This document shows, in pieces, positions 34,564 through 44,801 of a stretch of 64,000 nucleotides of DNA; the stretch's first letter is position 1, and each line of letters begins with the position of its first letter. Both the position numbers and the translations under genes were made by a program. Source of the DNA: Chamaecrista fasciculata (lineage: Eukaryota > Streptophyta > Magnoliopsida > Fabales > Fabaceae). The stretch covers positions 1 through 64,000 of the forward strand of contig QANZ01043845.1 of assembly GCA_003254925.1 (NCBI GenBank), written 5' to 3'. The notes below the pieces were generated by a model, which saw only the letters and a program-made list of their open reading frames with translations, made no database searches and had not been told where the DNA came from.

Positions 34564-35867
34564 TTTTGATTAGATAGAAAAACAGAACAAAGAGTAAACG
34601 GTTACATTGAAGCATATATAGTACCCTATCCTACCCTCATACTACTGAAACCCCTCTGATAAATAAAAGTACCCCTTGACTCCTAAAGAAATCCCAGCAA
34701 GTACTATCATGCTTACCACTAACCAACCTAATATTATTACATATAGCAAGACTATTGATATCAAGCATATTGATGATTCCTATCCTCAGTCATAGCATTA
34801 CAGAAAATCAAGCATATTGATGACATTATTATATTGAAAAACTGGAGAGCCATTTGTCTTTAATTTTTTTTAACCAAACTCTTAACCAGTAAAATAAATT
34901 AGCTTACCCAAATCACTTTCGTCTCACTCATTTTAAAATGGACATCACAACTAACTCAAATATTGCAAAAATCTTTGAGGGAATAATTACAAAAGTAGCC
35001 AAGTAAAATTTTGACCCCACATTTATGTCATCTCACTCAGTTAAAAAGTTATTTATATTGCATTGATATCAGGTCAAAAAACACATAATACTACTTGTTA
35101 ATAATCGTAGTTCTCCATTTTTTTAACTTATTATTAAGATGTTTTTTTTTTTTTAAATTTTTTGGGATGGTATGCGTTCTTCAGGTGTTGTTGGCTACTT
35201 AACCCACAATGAAGATGTACAATTTAACTTGAAGGCTCTCACACACTATTGACACAGGAGCAGTTTCACACATTCACATGTACGCCAACTGATACAAAAA
35301 AGCACTAGAGTGAACAGTATCGCACACCAGTCTAGAATAAGAGCACAAGAAATGGGCTAAAAAAATATTCGTATAATCGTATTTATAGATAAACTAATAC
35401 CAAATGGTATCATGGTCCATATTTAGAAGGAAGGGGGCAGATACTGAAAATGCAATTAGCTTCCCCTCTTACAATAAACAACAAATAAAGTACTTGTTGA
35501 AGTTTATGCCACAGCAACTTCATCAAGTGAAGAAATAGGTACTAGTAATATATATATCTAGAAAAAAATGGACTAAATTCTGATGAGTATAGACAATGAA
35601 GTTCACCGCCATGTTCCAACATTAGCATGTCATCTGGTATCATAAAACTAAGGATAATAACCAATTTTCTGTAACTGCATATAGGCATCCATGGTCGGTA
35701 GTCCCAAATCTTTTTTTTTTCTGGTGTGTAGCCTGATGATAGTCCCAAATCTGAATACACATCCTCCAAGTAAAAGGGAAAAAATCAACTACTCTAAATG
35801 TTCACAAGAAAAACTAACTTTTTTCCTCGGTATCCTTCAGAGTTCAGAACAGGAAACAGCCAAGCTT
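33867..35867. other. Intergenic between PLR3-like and RER1
   Basis: AT-rich. Contains an ATT microsatellite (34517-34562) and, right of it, a less AT-rich stretch (34570-34810) with no readable domain. The RER1 3' UTR should lie near 35540-35867. No other gene was supported. Confidence 0.45.
34517..34562. repeat. (ATT)n microsatellite
   Basis: About 15 tandem ATT units, ending in a T-run. Confidence 0.9.
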
Positions 35868-37999
35868 TCATTCTGCACGAGAGCCACTGCTACTTGCAGA
35901 AGATTTCTTACCACCATACTTCTGAAAAATAGTCGAATGAAAAACAAGCGCACTTATCAGGCCAAGAGGATACAACTAAGTGAACTAACTGACTAAGTCA
36001 TAGTATACTGGAATTAATGCACAAATAAATACAAATTTCAAGATAGGTGTAGAAAATCAACCTGCTTTCCTATGTTGATTGGAACATATTTGTACTTGAT
36101 CATGTGTGCAATTTGGCGCCTCATAGTAAGGACAAACAGAACAATCCAGTAACAGAGTAATATAGGCCAAAATACAGGAACATCAAATAAGGAAAAGAAG
36201 GTCATGACAAATGCTATGCAGAAAGCTTTTGTGAAAGAATACCTGCACAAATAATAAAACCAAATTACTAAACAAAACAATTATTGAGGTTGGATTGATT
36301 GATGACATACTTTTTACTGCATAAACAAAACAATTATTGAGGTGTCCAGACTAATTAATAGATATTTATGATAACAAAAATATAACATAAAACAATTCAA
36401 CCTTGCAAATTTACTCATGACTTCTACCGACAACCCCACCTACATGTCGCTTCACTCTGATACCAACTTGGGGAATCTTTGTTCCACCAAGTTGGGGAAT
36501 CTTTGTCCCACCAGGCGCCGGACCCCGCTTACCTAGTAGTGACCGCCTAGTGTATCTCAGACACTAGTTTTACGGCCTGTGTCTCCACCAAGGCCAACCC
36601 TTCCCTTAGGGCCCGCGAGGGGTAAGAGCCAATACTTCGTCACGTCTCGTCACAGGTCATACTGCGAGAACCCCCTCTACGGATGAACTCATTCAAACTA
36701 GCTCTGATATCATGCAATCTAAGATAATTCCATTAATATTATTGAATAAAGAGTGCCCTATATATACACAAAATAGAGATACTAACTAACCCCTCAATAT
36801 TAGGGATCCTAACTTGAAGACATTAAGGGAGATTTTTGCAAAAGGGTCATTGTTGTGCATAGAGAAAAGGAAACAGACACACACATGAAATGTGGAAAAT
36901 TTGAAAATGCAGACTGAAAGTCAGATAGAATAACCATATATGATGCATCATGCTCTAAATGGTCTGAATATCAGCTACCAAAGAGAAAATCAATAATTAG
37001 AATACTGGTGACAATAAAGACTATTAACTGCGACTTTGCTTCAAGGGAAAAATGTGATCAAGAAAGGGCGTTTCTTAAAACATATTATGGAAAAGACATG
37101 TGTTTCCAATTTCCATGCAGTTAACATTTAACACCACTGCGCTCAATAACAATCAGCTTGAAAGTTGCAGCGAAATGCCAGTGGTGAGCAATAGTAATAG
37201 GCAGTGTCAGCTCTTGATTTCCAGTAACGATCAAACAGGTAACTTCATCAGTCTTTTTATATAAGGATAGTAAGCCATTTTTCCTTTTATGTAGGGTGGG
37301 TATTATTTCTATTGACCAACAAAAGTTTTCATAAAAACAAATGGAAAATGGGACTATTCTCTAGATAGCTATTCCCTCTGAAATCACCAAAGCCACCAAA
37401 GCCTATGCAGCCAAATGGAGTTAGTTATTGCAACACCTTTAGATACATTGAGATATAGCACATCAAACTCTAGAGTTTTAAATGACCTTGTTCCCTAAAG
37501 AAAGGCTCTGAACCAGCAATAAAGAATCAAGAACCACAAAATTAATTCAAGCAGTGAAAAACGGCTTGACAATGTTAAAAGAAACCCTACTGAAATAATG
37601 AAAAATTAAGTTAATAATGGACAAACAATAAATAAAAATCCTAAATTACCAGAACTTAAACTCAGGAAGTCTGCGAATGAATGGCTTGAACTCATCAGAA
37701 CCTTTTGTTGGCAGCAAAGGCCCATCAGAAGGTTCTAGCTCTGGATCAACCAGAGGTGATAGAAACCCAATCAGAAGATTCAGCAAATAGATTCCCAGGC
37801 CATAAGACACAATGTAGAATCCTTGGACATAATAGACCCTCAAAACGTAGATCGATGCCAAAACAAAAGTCCCGATCCATCTGTACGTAGTGTGGGGAGT
37901 AGTTTTATCCAGATAATATTGAAATAACCTCAAGAAATCTTGCACCCCTTGGTTCACAGGTGCAGGAGCCGAGGCACTGCCACCTCCAACCCCCTCCAT
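35868..37999 (-). CDS. RER1: RER1-type ER retrieval receptor
   Basis: Golgi membrane protein that returns escaped ER membrane proteins to the ER in COPI vesicles. Exons on the minus strand: 37999-37650, 36242-36062, 35921-35868, giving 194 aa, normal for plant RER1. Tyr-rich [18 protein letters not shown] (about 28-45) is the conserved N-terminal block. Two hydrophobic spans follow at about 41-83 ([34 protein letters not shown]). LVDPELEP and [11 protein letters not shown] are conserved, and two more spans lie at about 124-158. The tail [20 protein letters not shown] precedes a Ser/Lys-rich end. An acceptor at 38012-38013 shows a 5' leader intron, with possible first-exon donors at 38421 and 38579. 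Plants have several RER1 copies; which one this is (A, B or C) is not clear. Confidence 0.95.
36410..36840 (-). mobile_element. LTR/TRIM-like fossil in RER1 intron 2
   Basis: Minus-strand layout: a TATATATAGG promoter-like word near 36757-36767, an end at ...GATTGCA near 36714, then TGATATCAGAGC, which resembles the initiator-methionine tRNA primer site (TGGTATCAGAGC) of Copia-like and TRIM elements. The GC-richer stretch 36420-36690 would be internal or untranslated DNA. A near-match to the same primer word recurs near 36455-36467. No coding capacity; partial and old. Confidence 0.45.
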
Positions 38000-38601
38000 T
38001 CAATTTACAACCTGCATAAAAATGATTATGACTATCTGAAGTTAGAACCAAAAAAGAGCGCACATACAAAAAAAACAACAAAAGAAGAAAGAAAGAAAAT
38101 GCCGCCGACACTTGAGAAGAATGAAGAACATGGTCTAAGAATCGAGCACATCAAAGACCACCAAACCCACCAACACCAACAACCTTTATTTTAAAAAAAA
38201 GAAAAGAAAAAAGAAGATAACGATAAAATATCCTTAAATGAGATCCGCAAGCATCATTTCACATTACATGTCATATGTTCCCAGATTTCTGGGGAATAAT
38301 AACCAGGCGCCGAAACAAGATTCAGCATTAAAAACATGAGGGAGAAAATGGGAAAACCTAGCCCTAAACATAATCAAAGAAATCGAAGAAGAAGAAGAAT
38401 AGAATAGAATGAAAGCTGACCTAGGATGACGGTTGAAGATGGAATTGACGGAGGAAGCGAAAAGTGAGCAGATCTAGAAGGAGAAGGGGGATTGGATTGG
38501 ATTGGGTGAAACCCTAAAAAGGAAAAATGAGGAATTTGAAATAATAATAAATGGGAGTGAAGAAGAATAGAAGCTGACCTGAGAGGACCGGTTAAGCTGG
38601 A

Positions 38602-38690
38602 GAAGGACGAACAGATTTCGTTGGATGAACCGAAAAGTGTGGAGATCTTCACGGAGATGCGAATTTGTTGTTATTATTCGTTTAAAAAAA
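38602..38690. repeat. Upstream duplication of RER1, copy 1 (left part)
   Basis: The segment with GGAGAAGGACGAACAGATTT, ACCGAAAAGTGTGGAGATC and TTGTTATTATTCGTTT recurs at 43551-43640 at roughly 85-90% identity by eye. The right part of this copy resumes at 41368 after the foldback element. Confidence 0.8.
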
Positions 38691-38703
38691 AAAAAAAAAA
38701 AAA

Positions 38704-38708
38704 NNNNN
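38704..38708. other. Assembly gap in an A-run
   Basis: Five N bases inside a run of about 45 A. The true length of the A-run here is unknown. Confidence 0.99.
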
Positions 38709-38727
38709 AAAAAAAAAAAAAAAAAAA

Positions 38728-41362
38728 GGCTAAAATGCACTTTTGGTCACATAACTTTGGCAAAGGTCTCAATTTGGTCTCATAACTTTTTTTGTTGCAA
38801 TTTGGTGATGGAGATTGTGCCCTAGGGCCAATCATTATATATATATATGTTTTGTTTGAACATATTATTTTGATTAATTTATAGATGATAAATTATTTTG
38901 TTATCATATTATTAGCATGTTTACTGTGATAACAGTCCTTGATTAATTATGTGATAATTAATCTAAACTGTCCCTGGTCGATCATTCACGTGGGAATGTG
39001 AATGAACTAAGACCAGCATGACATCGCTGTATGGAGATACACGCATGAGATGCTTCACGAGAGTCATGACGCAATTATGTAAAGGGTTACAAATTGCTGA
39101 ACCAACCCGGAGAGTCCTGCATGGGTTTAATCATAAGCTAGTCTCTCCAGTACACCTGTCACAATGCCCTTAGGTCTTGACTATTCCGGCGTTGTGGATG
39201 TCAAACTTTGGCCTAGTCCAACGTTGCCCGTAACAGGGTAGCCATACAGGCTAGGTACGGGTTTGGTTGTTTACCGTGCTGAGGAATGTGGTTGACCAAG
39301 AAGGAATCTTGTCCCTCATTAAGATGAGAGATATTTAACTGGACCCCTCGATGAGTCTGTCCAAGGAATGTGTGGCCACACAGGGAAATGAGACTGACAC
39401 AAGGAATCGAGAAAGTTGTGGTTTGAAATAAGGATGATTTTCCCGTGCCTTATCCATGACCAAAATATCGTGTGACAATAGGGATTATGAGAAGGTGGTA
39501 CTAAGGTTAAATCGGTTTTGTTAAAACGATAACTCACGTGTTTTGGGTAATCGTGATGGCTTGCTAGAGTCCGCTCTCGACTTGTGAGTCATAGAGATGG
39601 CTTGCTGCCAACTTCACGTGAGGCCTGCTGGGTCACACACGAGCAGGATCAATATACCGTAAAGGGACACGAATTAGGGTTAATTCGTGAGTCATTTTAG
39701 TGACACGATTTAAGACATAGTTGAATGTCTTAGGACATGAAGACTTGTCTTAAATAATATCTACGTTTATGATATTTAAATTTGTTAGACAAATTTAAAT
39801 ATATTAATTGTTAAATAGTTAATTTGATTAATCTATTTACAATTGAATTCTTGTTTAAAATATTAGGGAATAATAAATTGGATAAGCCTCCTAAAAGTTA
39901 GGGGATTATTGATTTATTAAATTCACTAATATTGGGATAACAAGGAAGGAGGTGGCGCCTCATACTTCTTGGTTTTAATAAATGAAAATGTTTTGTTAAT
40001 TTAAATCAAGATTTGAATTTGAATTCAAGATTCAAGTTTGAATTAAAGATATTAGGGTAATATTTTAATTCAATATTGTTAGGGAATTTGAATTCAAGAT
40101 TCAAATTTGAATTAAAGATATTAGGGTAATATTTTAATTTGTTTGGGAAATTAATAAGTTAGTTATAACTTCCTAAGAGTTAGGGTTGTTATTTTAATTA
40201 TTAATTCTTAGATAAAGATGGAGGGGATGGCGCATGGCTTGATCCAAGGGTCAATATTTGATCTTGCATTTTGGTTTTCAAGATTGCATCTTGAATTTCA
40301 AATTAAGATATTAATGTAATATTTTAATTAAGAATTCAAATCCTCTTGACCAATAAGGATTGGGCATTCAAGATTTAGTTTTAAGATTTGATCTTGAAAT
40401 TTAAATTTAAATTGCCTTTTAGTTTTGAATTATAATATTAGTGTAATATCATAAATTCAAGATTTCTTTATTGTAAATTCCCTAAATTCATGAGTTAGGG
40501 AATATGATTCCCTAACCCTAATGAAACACTATATATACATACACATGCCAAGTCGACTTAGCCTAGTTTTAAGTGAGACTAAAATTTTCGCCTAAACCCT
40601 AATTTTAGCGAGCAAGTCGAGTTCTTCAAAAGGAGAGAGAAAGTCGACTAATTTCTAAGTGAGAGATAGGTTCGACTAACCCTAAAGAGGTTTAGGGTTT
40701 GTATGTGTATTGTGCGCCACTTTTCTTGAAGGTTCAAGAATTGTTCTTGAGCATTCAAGAACCGTAGATTGGGTTCCCGGATTCTCTTGGAGAAGAGAAG
40801 GAGGCTAGCACCTGGGTGTCTGCCAAACTGCTCGTGTGGATCACCGGCGGAGGAAGGACACGCTCTAGTGGACTTCTTTGAATCGCAATTCAAAGCTACC
40901 GATTGAATTTTGGTAAACTTCTTTCCCTACTAGTATAAACATAGTTAGTGGATCCTGGAAGGAAATTATAGGCAATGCGTTTTAAAATTTTTAATTTTAC
41001 GTTTTTTTCTGCTACACCCGCTCTATAATTTCCCAACATTTTGGTCCCATAACTTTTGAAAACGTCTCACTGTTGGTCCCAATACTAAATTTCATCCATT
41101 ATCTGCCGCTAAAGATGATCTAACATATTGAGTTGGATGATGACGTGATAAATATGGGTGAAGTTATAGAACGAATGAAAATCAACTTGGGACCAACGGT
41201 GAGACGTTTTTAGAAGTTATGGGACCAAAATTATAACAAAAAAAGTTAGGGGACCAAATTGAGACCTTTGCCAAAGTTATGGGACCAAAATTGCAACAAA
41301 AAAAGTTATGAGACCAAATTGAAACCTTTACCAAAGTTATGGGACCAAAAGTGCACTTTGGC
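38728..41362. mobile_element. Foldback element, 'GGCYAAARTGCAC' family, split by a solo LTR
   Basis: The arms are 38728-38805 and 41039-41362. The ends GCTAAAATGCAC and GTGCACTTTGGC face each other, and CATAACTTT / AAAGTTATG repeats fill both arms. The central words CTCACTGTTGGTCCC and GGGACCAACGGTGAG also pair. It inserted in an A/T-rich site of duplication copy 1, for which copy 2 (43630-43660) is an empty site. The same family occurs at 54958-57593. Confidence 0.78.
38806..41038. mobile_element. Copia-like solo LTR (fossil)
   Basis: A 2.2-kb block with TG...CA ends (TGATGGAGATTGTGCCC ... ATAATTTCCCAACA), a start and end of the kind seen in large Copia-lineage LTRs. It splits the word GCAATTTTGGTCCC of the host foldback element, with TTTGG at both junctions allowing a one-base shift, so it is an insertion. 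A TATA-like region (AACACTATATATACATAC, near 40526-40543) lies about 500 bases before the end. No internal genes flank it. Orientation is taken as plus from this layout. It is younger than the foldback element it entered. Confidence 0.72.
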
Positions 41363-41367
41363 AAAAA

Positions 41368-41789
41368 AAAATTATTTTCAAGTTTTTTTTTTTGGTTGAA
41401 ATTTCAAAAATTATATATATTAGTATAGAAATGTAAAATATAAAATATGAGATTCAAATGTTTATTTCCTAACATGAAAAATAAAATATATATATATATA
41501 TACATTTTTAATATAAATTATATTTTTAAAATTTATCTATTGTTAAGGATCATGAATATAGTTAGGATCCCTAATATTAAGGGTTTAGTTAGTATCTAGT
41601 TAGAATCCCTAATATTAAGGGGTTAGTTAGTTTCTAAATTTTAGGGATACTAACTAATCTTTAATATTAGGGATTTTAACTAGAATAGAAATATTAACTA
41701 AACTCTTAATATTAGGGATCCTAACTATAATAGAGATACTAACTAACCCCTTAATATTAGGAATCCTAACTATATTCATAATCCTTAAC
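41368..41789. repeat. Upstream duplication of RER1, copy 1 (right part) with palindrome
   Basis: GTTGAAATTTCAAAAATTAT, TATAGAAATGTAAAATATAA and TTTATTTCCTAACATGAAAA recur in order at 43668-43750. From 41542 to 41789 is a palindromic repeat whose ends are GTTAAGGAT and ATCCTTAAC and whose body repeats TAGGATCCCTAATATTA and its complement several times; it has a shorter counterpart at 43811-43936. Confidence 0.75.
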
Positions 41790-42408
41790 ACTCCCCCTCA
41801 AAAGGTATTCTAAAACATAACAAACCCATATATCTCAAATAGGCATCACCAATAATGATCTTGAAACGTTCAAAACGAGTGGCAACTTCACATGGATACA
41901 AACGAGACACCCACTAAATTATCTCTCAGTGTTGTCTTCAAACTATCACCTTAAGTGGCGATCCCAAAACCTCCAAGAAAGTTGCATTGTCTAAAGACTC
42001 AAGCGTGGATTCTCAAAAAACGCTGAAAACCTCTTAAAACAACCAAAACAATTGGCCGAGACAACCAATAACAAAATGGCCACTGTTCAACAACATGAAC
42101 CAAAACACTCGAAAGAATGGTTGGTCGGGGCTTCCTCACTACTAACAGTATCACCAACAACCCTGGTAAAGAAGCCCTCCAAACGTGTAGTAGCATCTTT
42201 GCTTACTGCAACCAAGCAGTGACAAACCGAAAGATAGAGACAACCAATGAACAAGAACATCAAAATAACCGTGGAGAGAAGTATGAAGAGGATAACTTAA
42301 TATAACGGCCAAAACACAACCACTGAAGCAAACAATAAGCCCAAACTCTAGAAAATCGAACAAGGCCCAATCAATAACCTCAAATAAGTCAAATGGTGGC
42401 TAGAATAA
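41790..42408. other. Intergenic between palindrome and Pack-MULE
   Basis: Moderately GC-richer than the surroundings with short overlapping frames on both strands (41999-42363). No domain was recognised; it could be internal DNA of an old retroelement because ACACTCCCCCTCAAA near 41790 resembles a polypurine-tract complement. Confidence 0.35.
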
Positions 42409-42596
42409 CAAAAAGTGGGCTTTTTTGCGTGCAGAGGCTTAATATTACATTTATTACCATAAAAAAGACGCATCTACATTTTATTCCATGGATGACCCAA
42501 GTGCACAATTTTTTATGTATATTTTTCTAAAGAAAATATTAAAAATCAGATACTATGCAAAATATTAATTTTCTTCATCTTCATCTCCTTCTTTTC

Positions 42597-42965
42597 TCTC
42601 TCCTCCGCCGTTCCCCGTGAAGCCATCCTCGACGCCGTCGACATTCTCACCGATTCCGGCTTCATTTCCATGTCTCTCACTCTCGAAGTCGTCGCCGATT
42701 CTCACCTCCTACAATCCCCTTCTCTTACAATCTTTGCTTCATCTGACTTCGCTTTCCGAAAATCTGGCCAGCCTTCTGATCACTCCCCTATGGCGCCAAA
42801 ATCCCGACTATGTTCGACGGAAACTCTCTTATCGCCACCACTCCGCCTTCTGATCCCAGAATTTCCCTCAACAACGTCAGAATCAACGATTCGCCAATCT
42901 ACGACGACGGCTTCGTACTAATCTACGGGATCGAGAGATTCTTCGACCCTAATTTTCAGTACAGA
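42597..42965 (+). pseudogene. Captured FAS1-domain fragment (fasciclin-like arabinogalactan protein)
   Basis: Frame with SAVPREAILDAVDILTDSG, then SMSLTLEVVAD and SLTIFASSDFAFRKSGQPS resembles the first half of a FAS1 domain in plant FLA19/20/21-type cell-wall proteins. After about 42790 the homology moves to another frame (GAKIPTMFDGNSLIATT, NNVRINDSPIYDDG, YGIERFFDPNFQ), the second half of the same domain, with a short middle part absent. The parent gene is elsewhere in the genome. The piece has no intact domain and probably no adhesive function. Confidence 0.8.
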
Positions 42966-43029
42966 AAACCAATTCAAGAATCCAATCGAAATCCTGCGTG
43001 TGAAGTGAATATGAATATGAATATGAATA

Positions 43030-43135
43030 TCCACACTGTGAAACAAACCGTCTTGCCTGATTTGATCGGAGACGACGCTTAATCCGAAGTTGGAGACCTT
43101 GAGATCGTCGTTGTCGTCGAGGAGGAGATATAATC
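43030..43135 (-). pseudogene. Captured CIPK/SnRK3-type kinase fragment
   Basis: On the minus strand one frame reads LLLDDNDDLKVSNFGLSVV followed by SDQIRQDGLFH. This is the DFG region and start of the activation loop of CBL-interacting protein kinases, where the usual text is LKVSDFGLSAVSDQ. The DFG aspartate is asparagine here. Homology stops where the loop would reach CGTPAY, which marks the capture breakpoint next to the FAS1 piece. Only about 33 codons are present, so it cannot make a kinase. Confidence 0.78.
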
Positions 43136-43539
43136 TTCTTGTAGTACTCGCCGGTCGGAGTCGCTGGTCCGAAGGGCGTCGCCGAAGTCGTGGCCGGCGT
43201 CGACTAGAGGGAGAAGGATGAGCAATGTGAAGGAAGAGGGAGCTGATTTTTTTTTAAAAAAAATTGGGATTCTGACATATTTGCATAGTATCTGTTTGTT
43301 AATATTTTTTTTAGAAAAATATAGATAAAAAATTGTGCACTTGGGTCATCCATGGAATAAAATGTAGATGCATCTTTTTTATGGTAATAAATGTAGTATT
43401 AAGCCTCTGCACGCAAAAAAGCCCAAAAAGTGACTTCACACTCAACTAAACCAAAAAAAAAAAAACCAAATACACTCAAAGATATCTCGCACAATATCTT
43501 ACACACAAGTGTATCACTCTTACTCAAAAAAGTGTGTAG

Positions 43540-43936
43540 ATTTTCAAGGAGATGGAGAAGGACGAATAGATTTCGTTAAAAACCGAAAAGTGTGTAGATC
43601 TTCAAGGAGATGAAAATTTGTTTGTTATTATTCGTTTTTTTTAATTTATTTTTAGGTTTTTTTTTGTTGAAATTTCAAAAATTATATATTAGTATAGAAA
43701 TGTAAAATATAAAATATGAAATTCAAATGTTTATTTCCTAACATGAAAAATAATATATATATATATATATATTTAATATAAATAAATTATATTTTTAAAA
43801 TTTATCTATGGTTAAGGATTATGAATATAGTTAGGATCCCTACCCTTAATATTAGGATTCCTAACTAGAATTGAGATACTAACTAAACCTTTAATATTAG
43901 GGATCCTAACTATATTCATAAATCATAATCCTTAAC
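43540..43936. repeat. Upstream duplication of RER1, copy 2 (empty site)
   Basis: Matches 38602-38690 then 41368-41789 without the intervening 2.6-kb foldback element and its LTR. It therefore shows the state before that insertion. Its palindrome part (43811-43936) is about half the length of that in copy 1. Confidence 0.78.
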
Positions 43937-44801
43937 ATCTATAAACAAAATTGACAAAAATAAGTAGGCTATTATTATTCACATGCTTAGTGATAAAGAA
44001 AGTAGTTTATCTATATCAAATCCAAACCCAAACAAATAAAGATCAATCAATATCTTAAAATTCTATAAATATATTAATGTTTGGATCGAGACCCATGAGG
44101 AAAAAACAACATGTATTATTCTTTTTTTTACTTATATGTAATAATAATAATACAAACAACAAATTCAAGAGATGAATTTTGTAACTATTTATAAAATATC
44201 AACTTTGTTTTTTAATTATTACTCGTGAATTATTAAGTTTTAAATAGTTATTACTACCATAATCCTCTAATCCAAATGTTTTAATAACTAGACGGAACAT
44301 TGACCCAATCGTGAGCTCGAAACACTGAATCATTAGTTTAATCGTCGGATGAATTGAATCAATTTTTGGTCCTGTCGAATTAAAAAAAATAATATATAAT
44401 CAAAATATCAAACAAAACTTGTAATTTTAAATTTAAAATACTTAAATAACAACTTCAATACATTTTTTCATCTTCAATTTTCTAATTTCAAGTACTTAAG
44501 TATGAAAAATCAAGCTAAAAATATTTAAAAGTAACAACTTCAAATCTTCAAGATGAAAAATAATTGAATATGTCACAAATAATGCAAATAATTAAGTCAT
44601 AATTTTGTGAATTCAAAACTGTGCGTTAAAAAAAAAAGTTATATTAGATTTATTTTAGGTCCTAATAGGTCAAACTAGATTGTGTCTGGTTCAATTGTAG
44701 GTGGTTTATTGTTTCACCTAGACTAGTCTAATGCCTGGGTCATTAGGTTCCAGATTGACTCGGCCAAATCGATCCTGAAAAATTCCTCAAATAATAAGAA
44801 A
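43937..44801. other. AT-rich intergenic
   Basis: No gene or bounded element recognised. Confidence 0.5.

Larger units (their letters stand above)
42418..43423. mobile_element. Pack-MULE carrying fragments of two host genes
   Basis: A 1,006-bp Mutator-like non-autonomous element. The termini GGCTTTTTTGCGTGCAGAGG and CCTCTGCACGCAAAAAAGCC begin inverted repeats of about 150 bp (42418-42570 and 43273-43423) that share AAATGTAGATG / CATCTACATTT and ACCCAAGTGCACAATTTTT. Both sides carry CAAAAAGTG (42409-42417 and 43424-43432), a perfect 9-bp target duplication. The interior, about 42590-43240, is GC-rich exon-like DNA unrelated to transposase: a FAS1 fragment on plus and a kinase fragment on minus. 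Near-identical arms point to a fairly young element. Confidence 0.93.

Noticed and set aside
34500-34570. Possible CRISPR-like array from regular ATT units
   Set aside because: A plain trinucleotide microsatellite without spacers.
37705-38194. Plus-strand frames opposite RER1 exon 1
   Set aside because: Shadow frames of the RER1 coding exon and leader on the other strand.
38806-41038. Protein-coding gene in the 2.2-kb insert
   Set aside because: Frames are short and unrelated to known proteins; ends and position indicate a solo LTR.
42617-43082. FAS1-like frames as a functional fasciclin gene
   Set aside because: They are inside Mutator-type terminal repeats, lack part of the domain and end in unrelated kinase-antisense DNA, so they are captured fragments.
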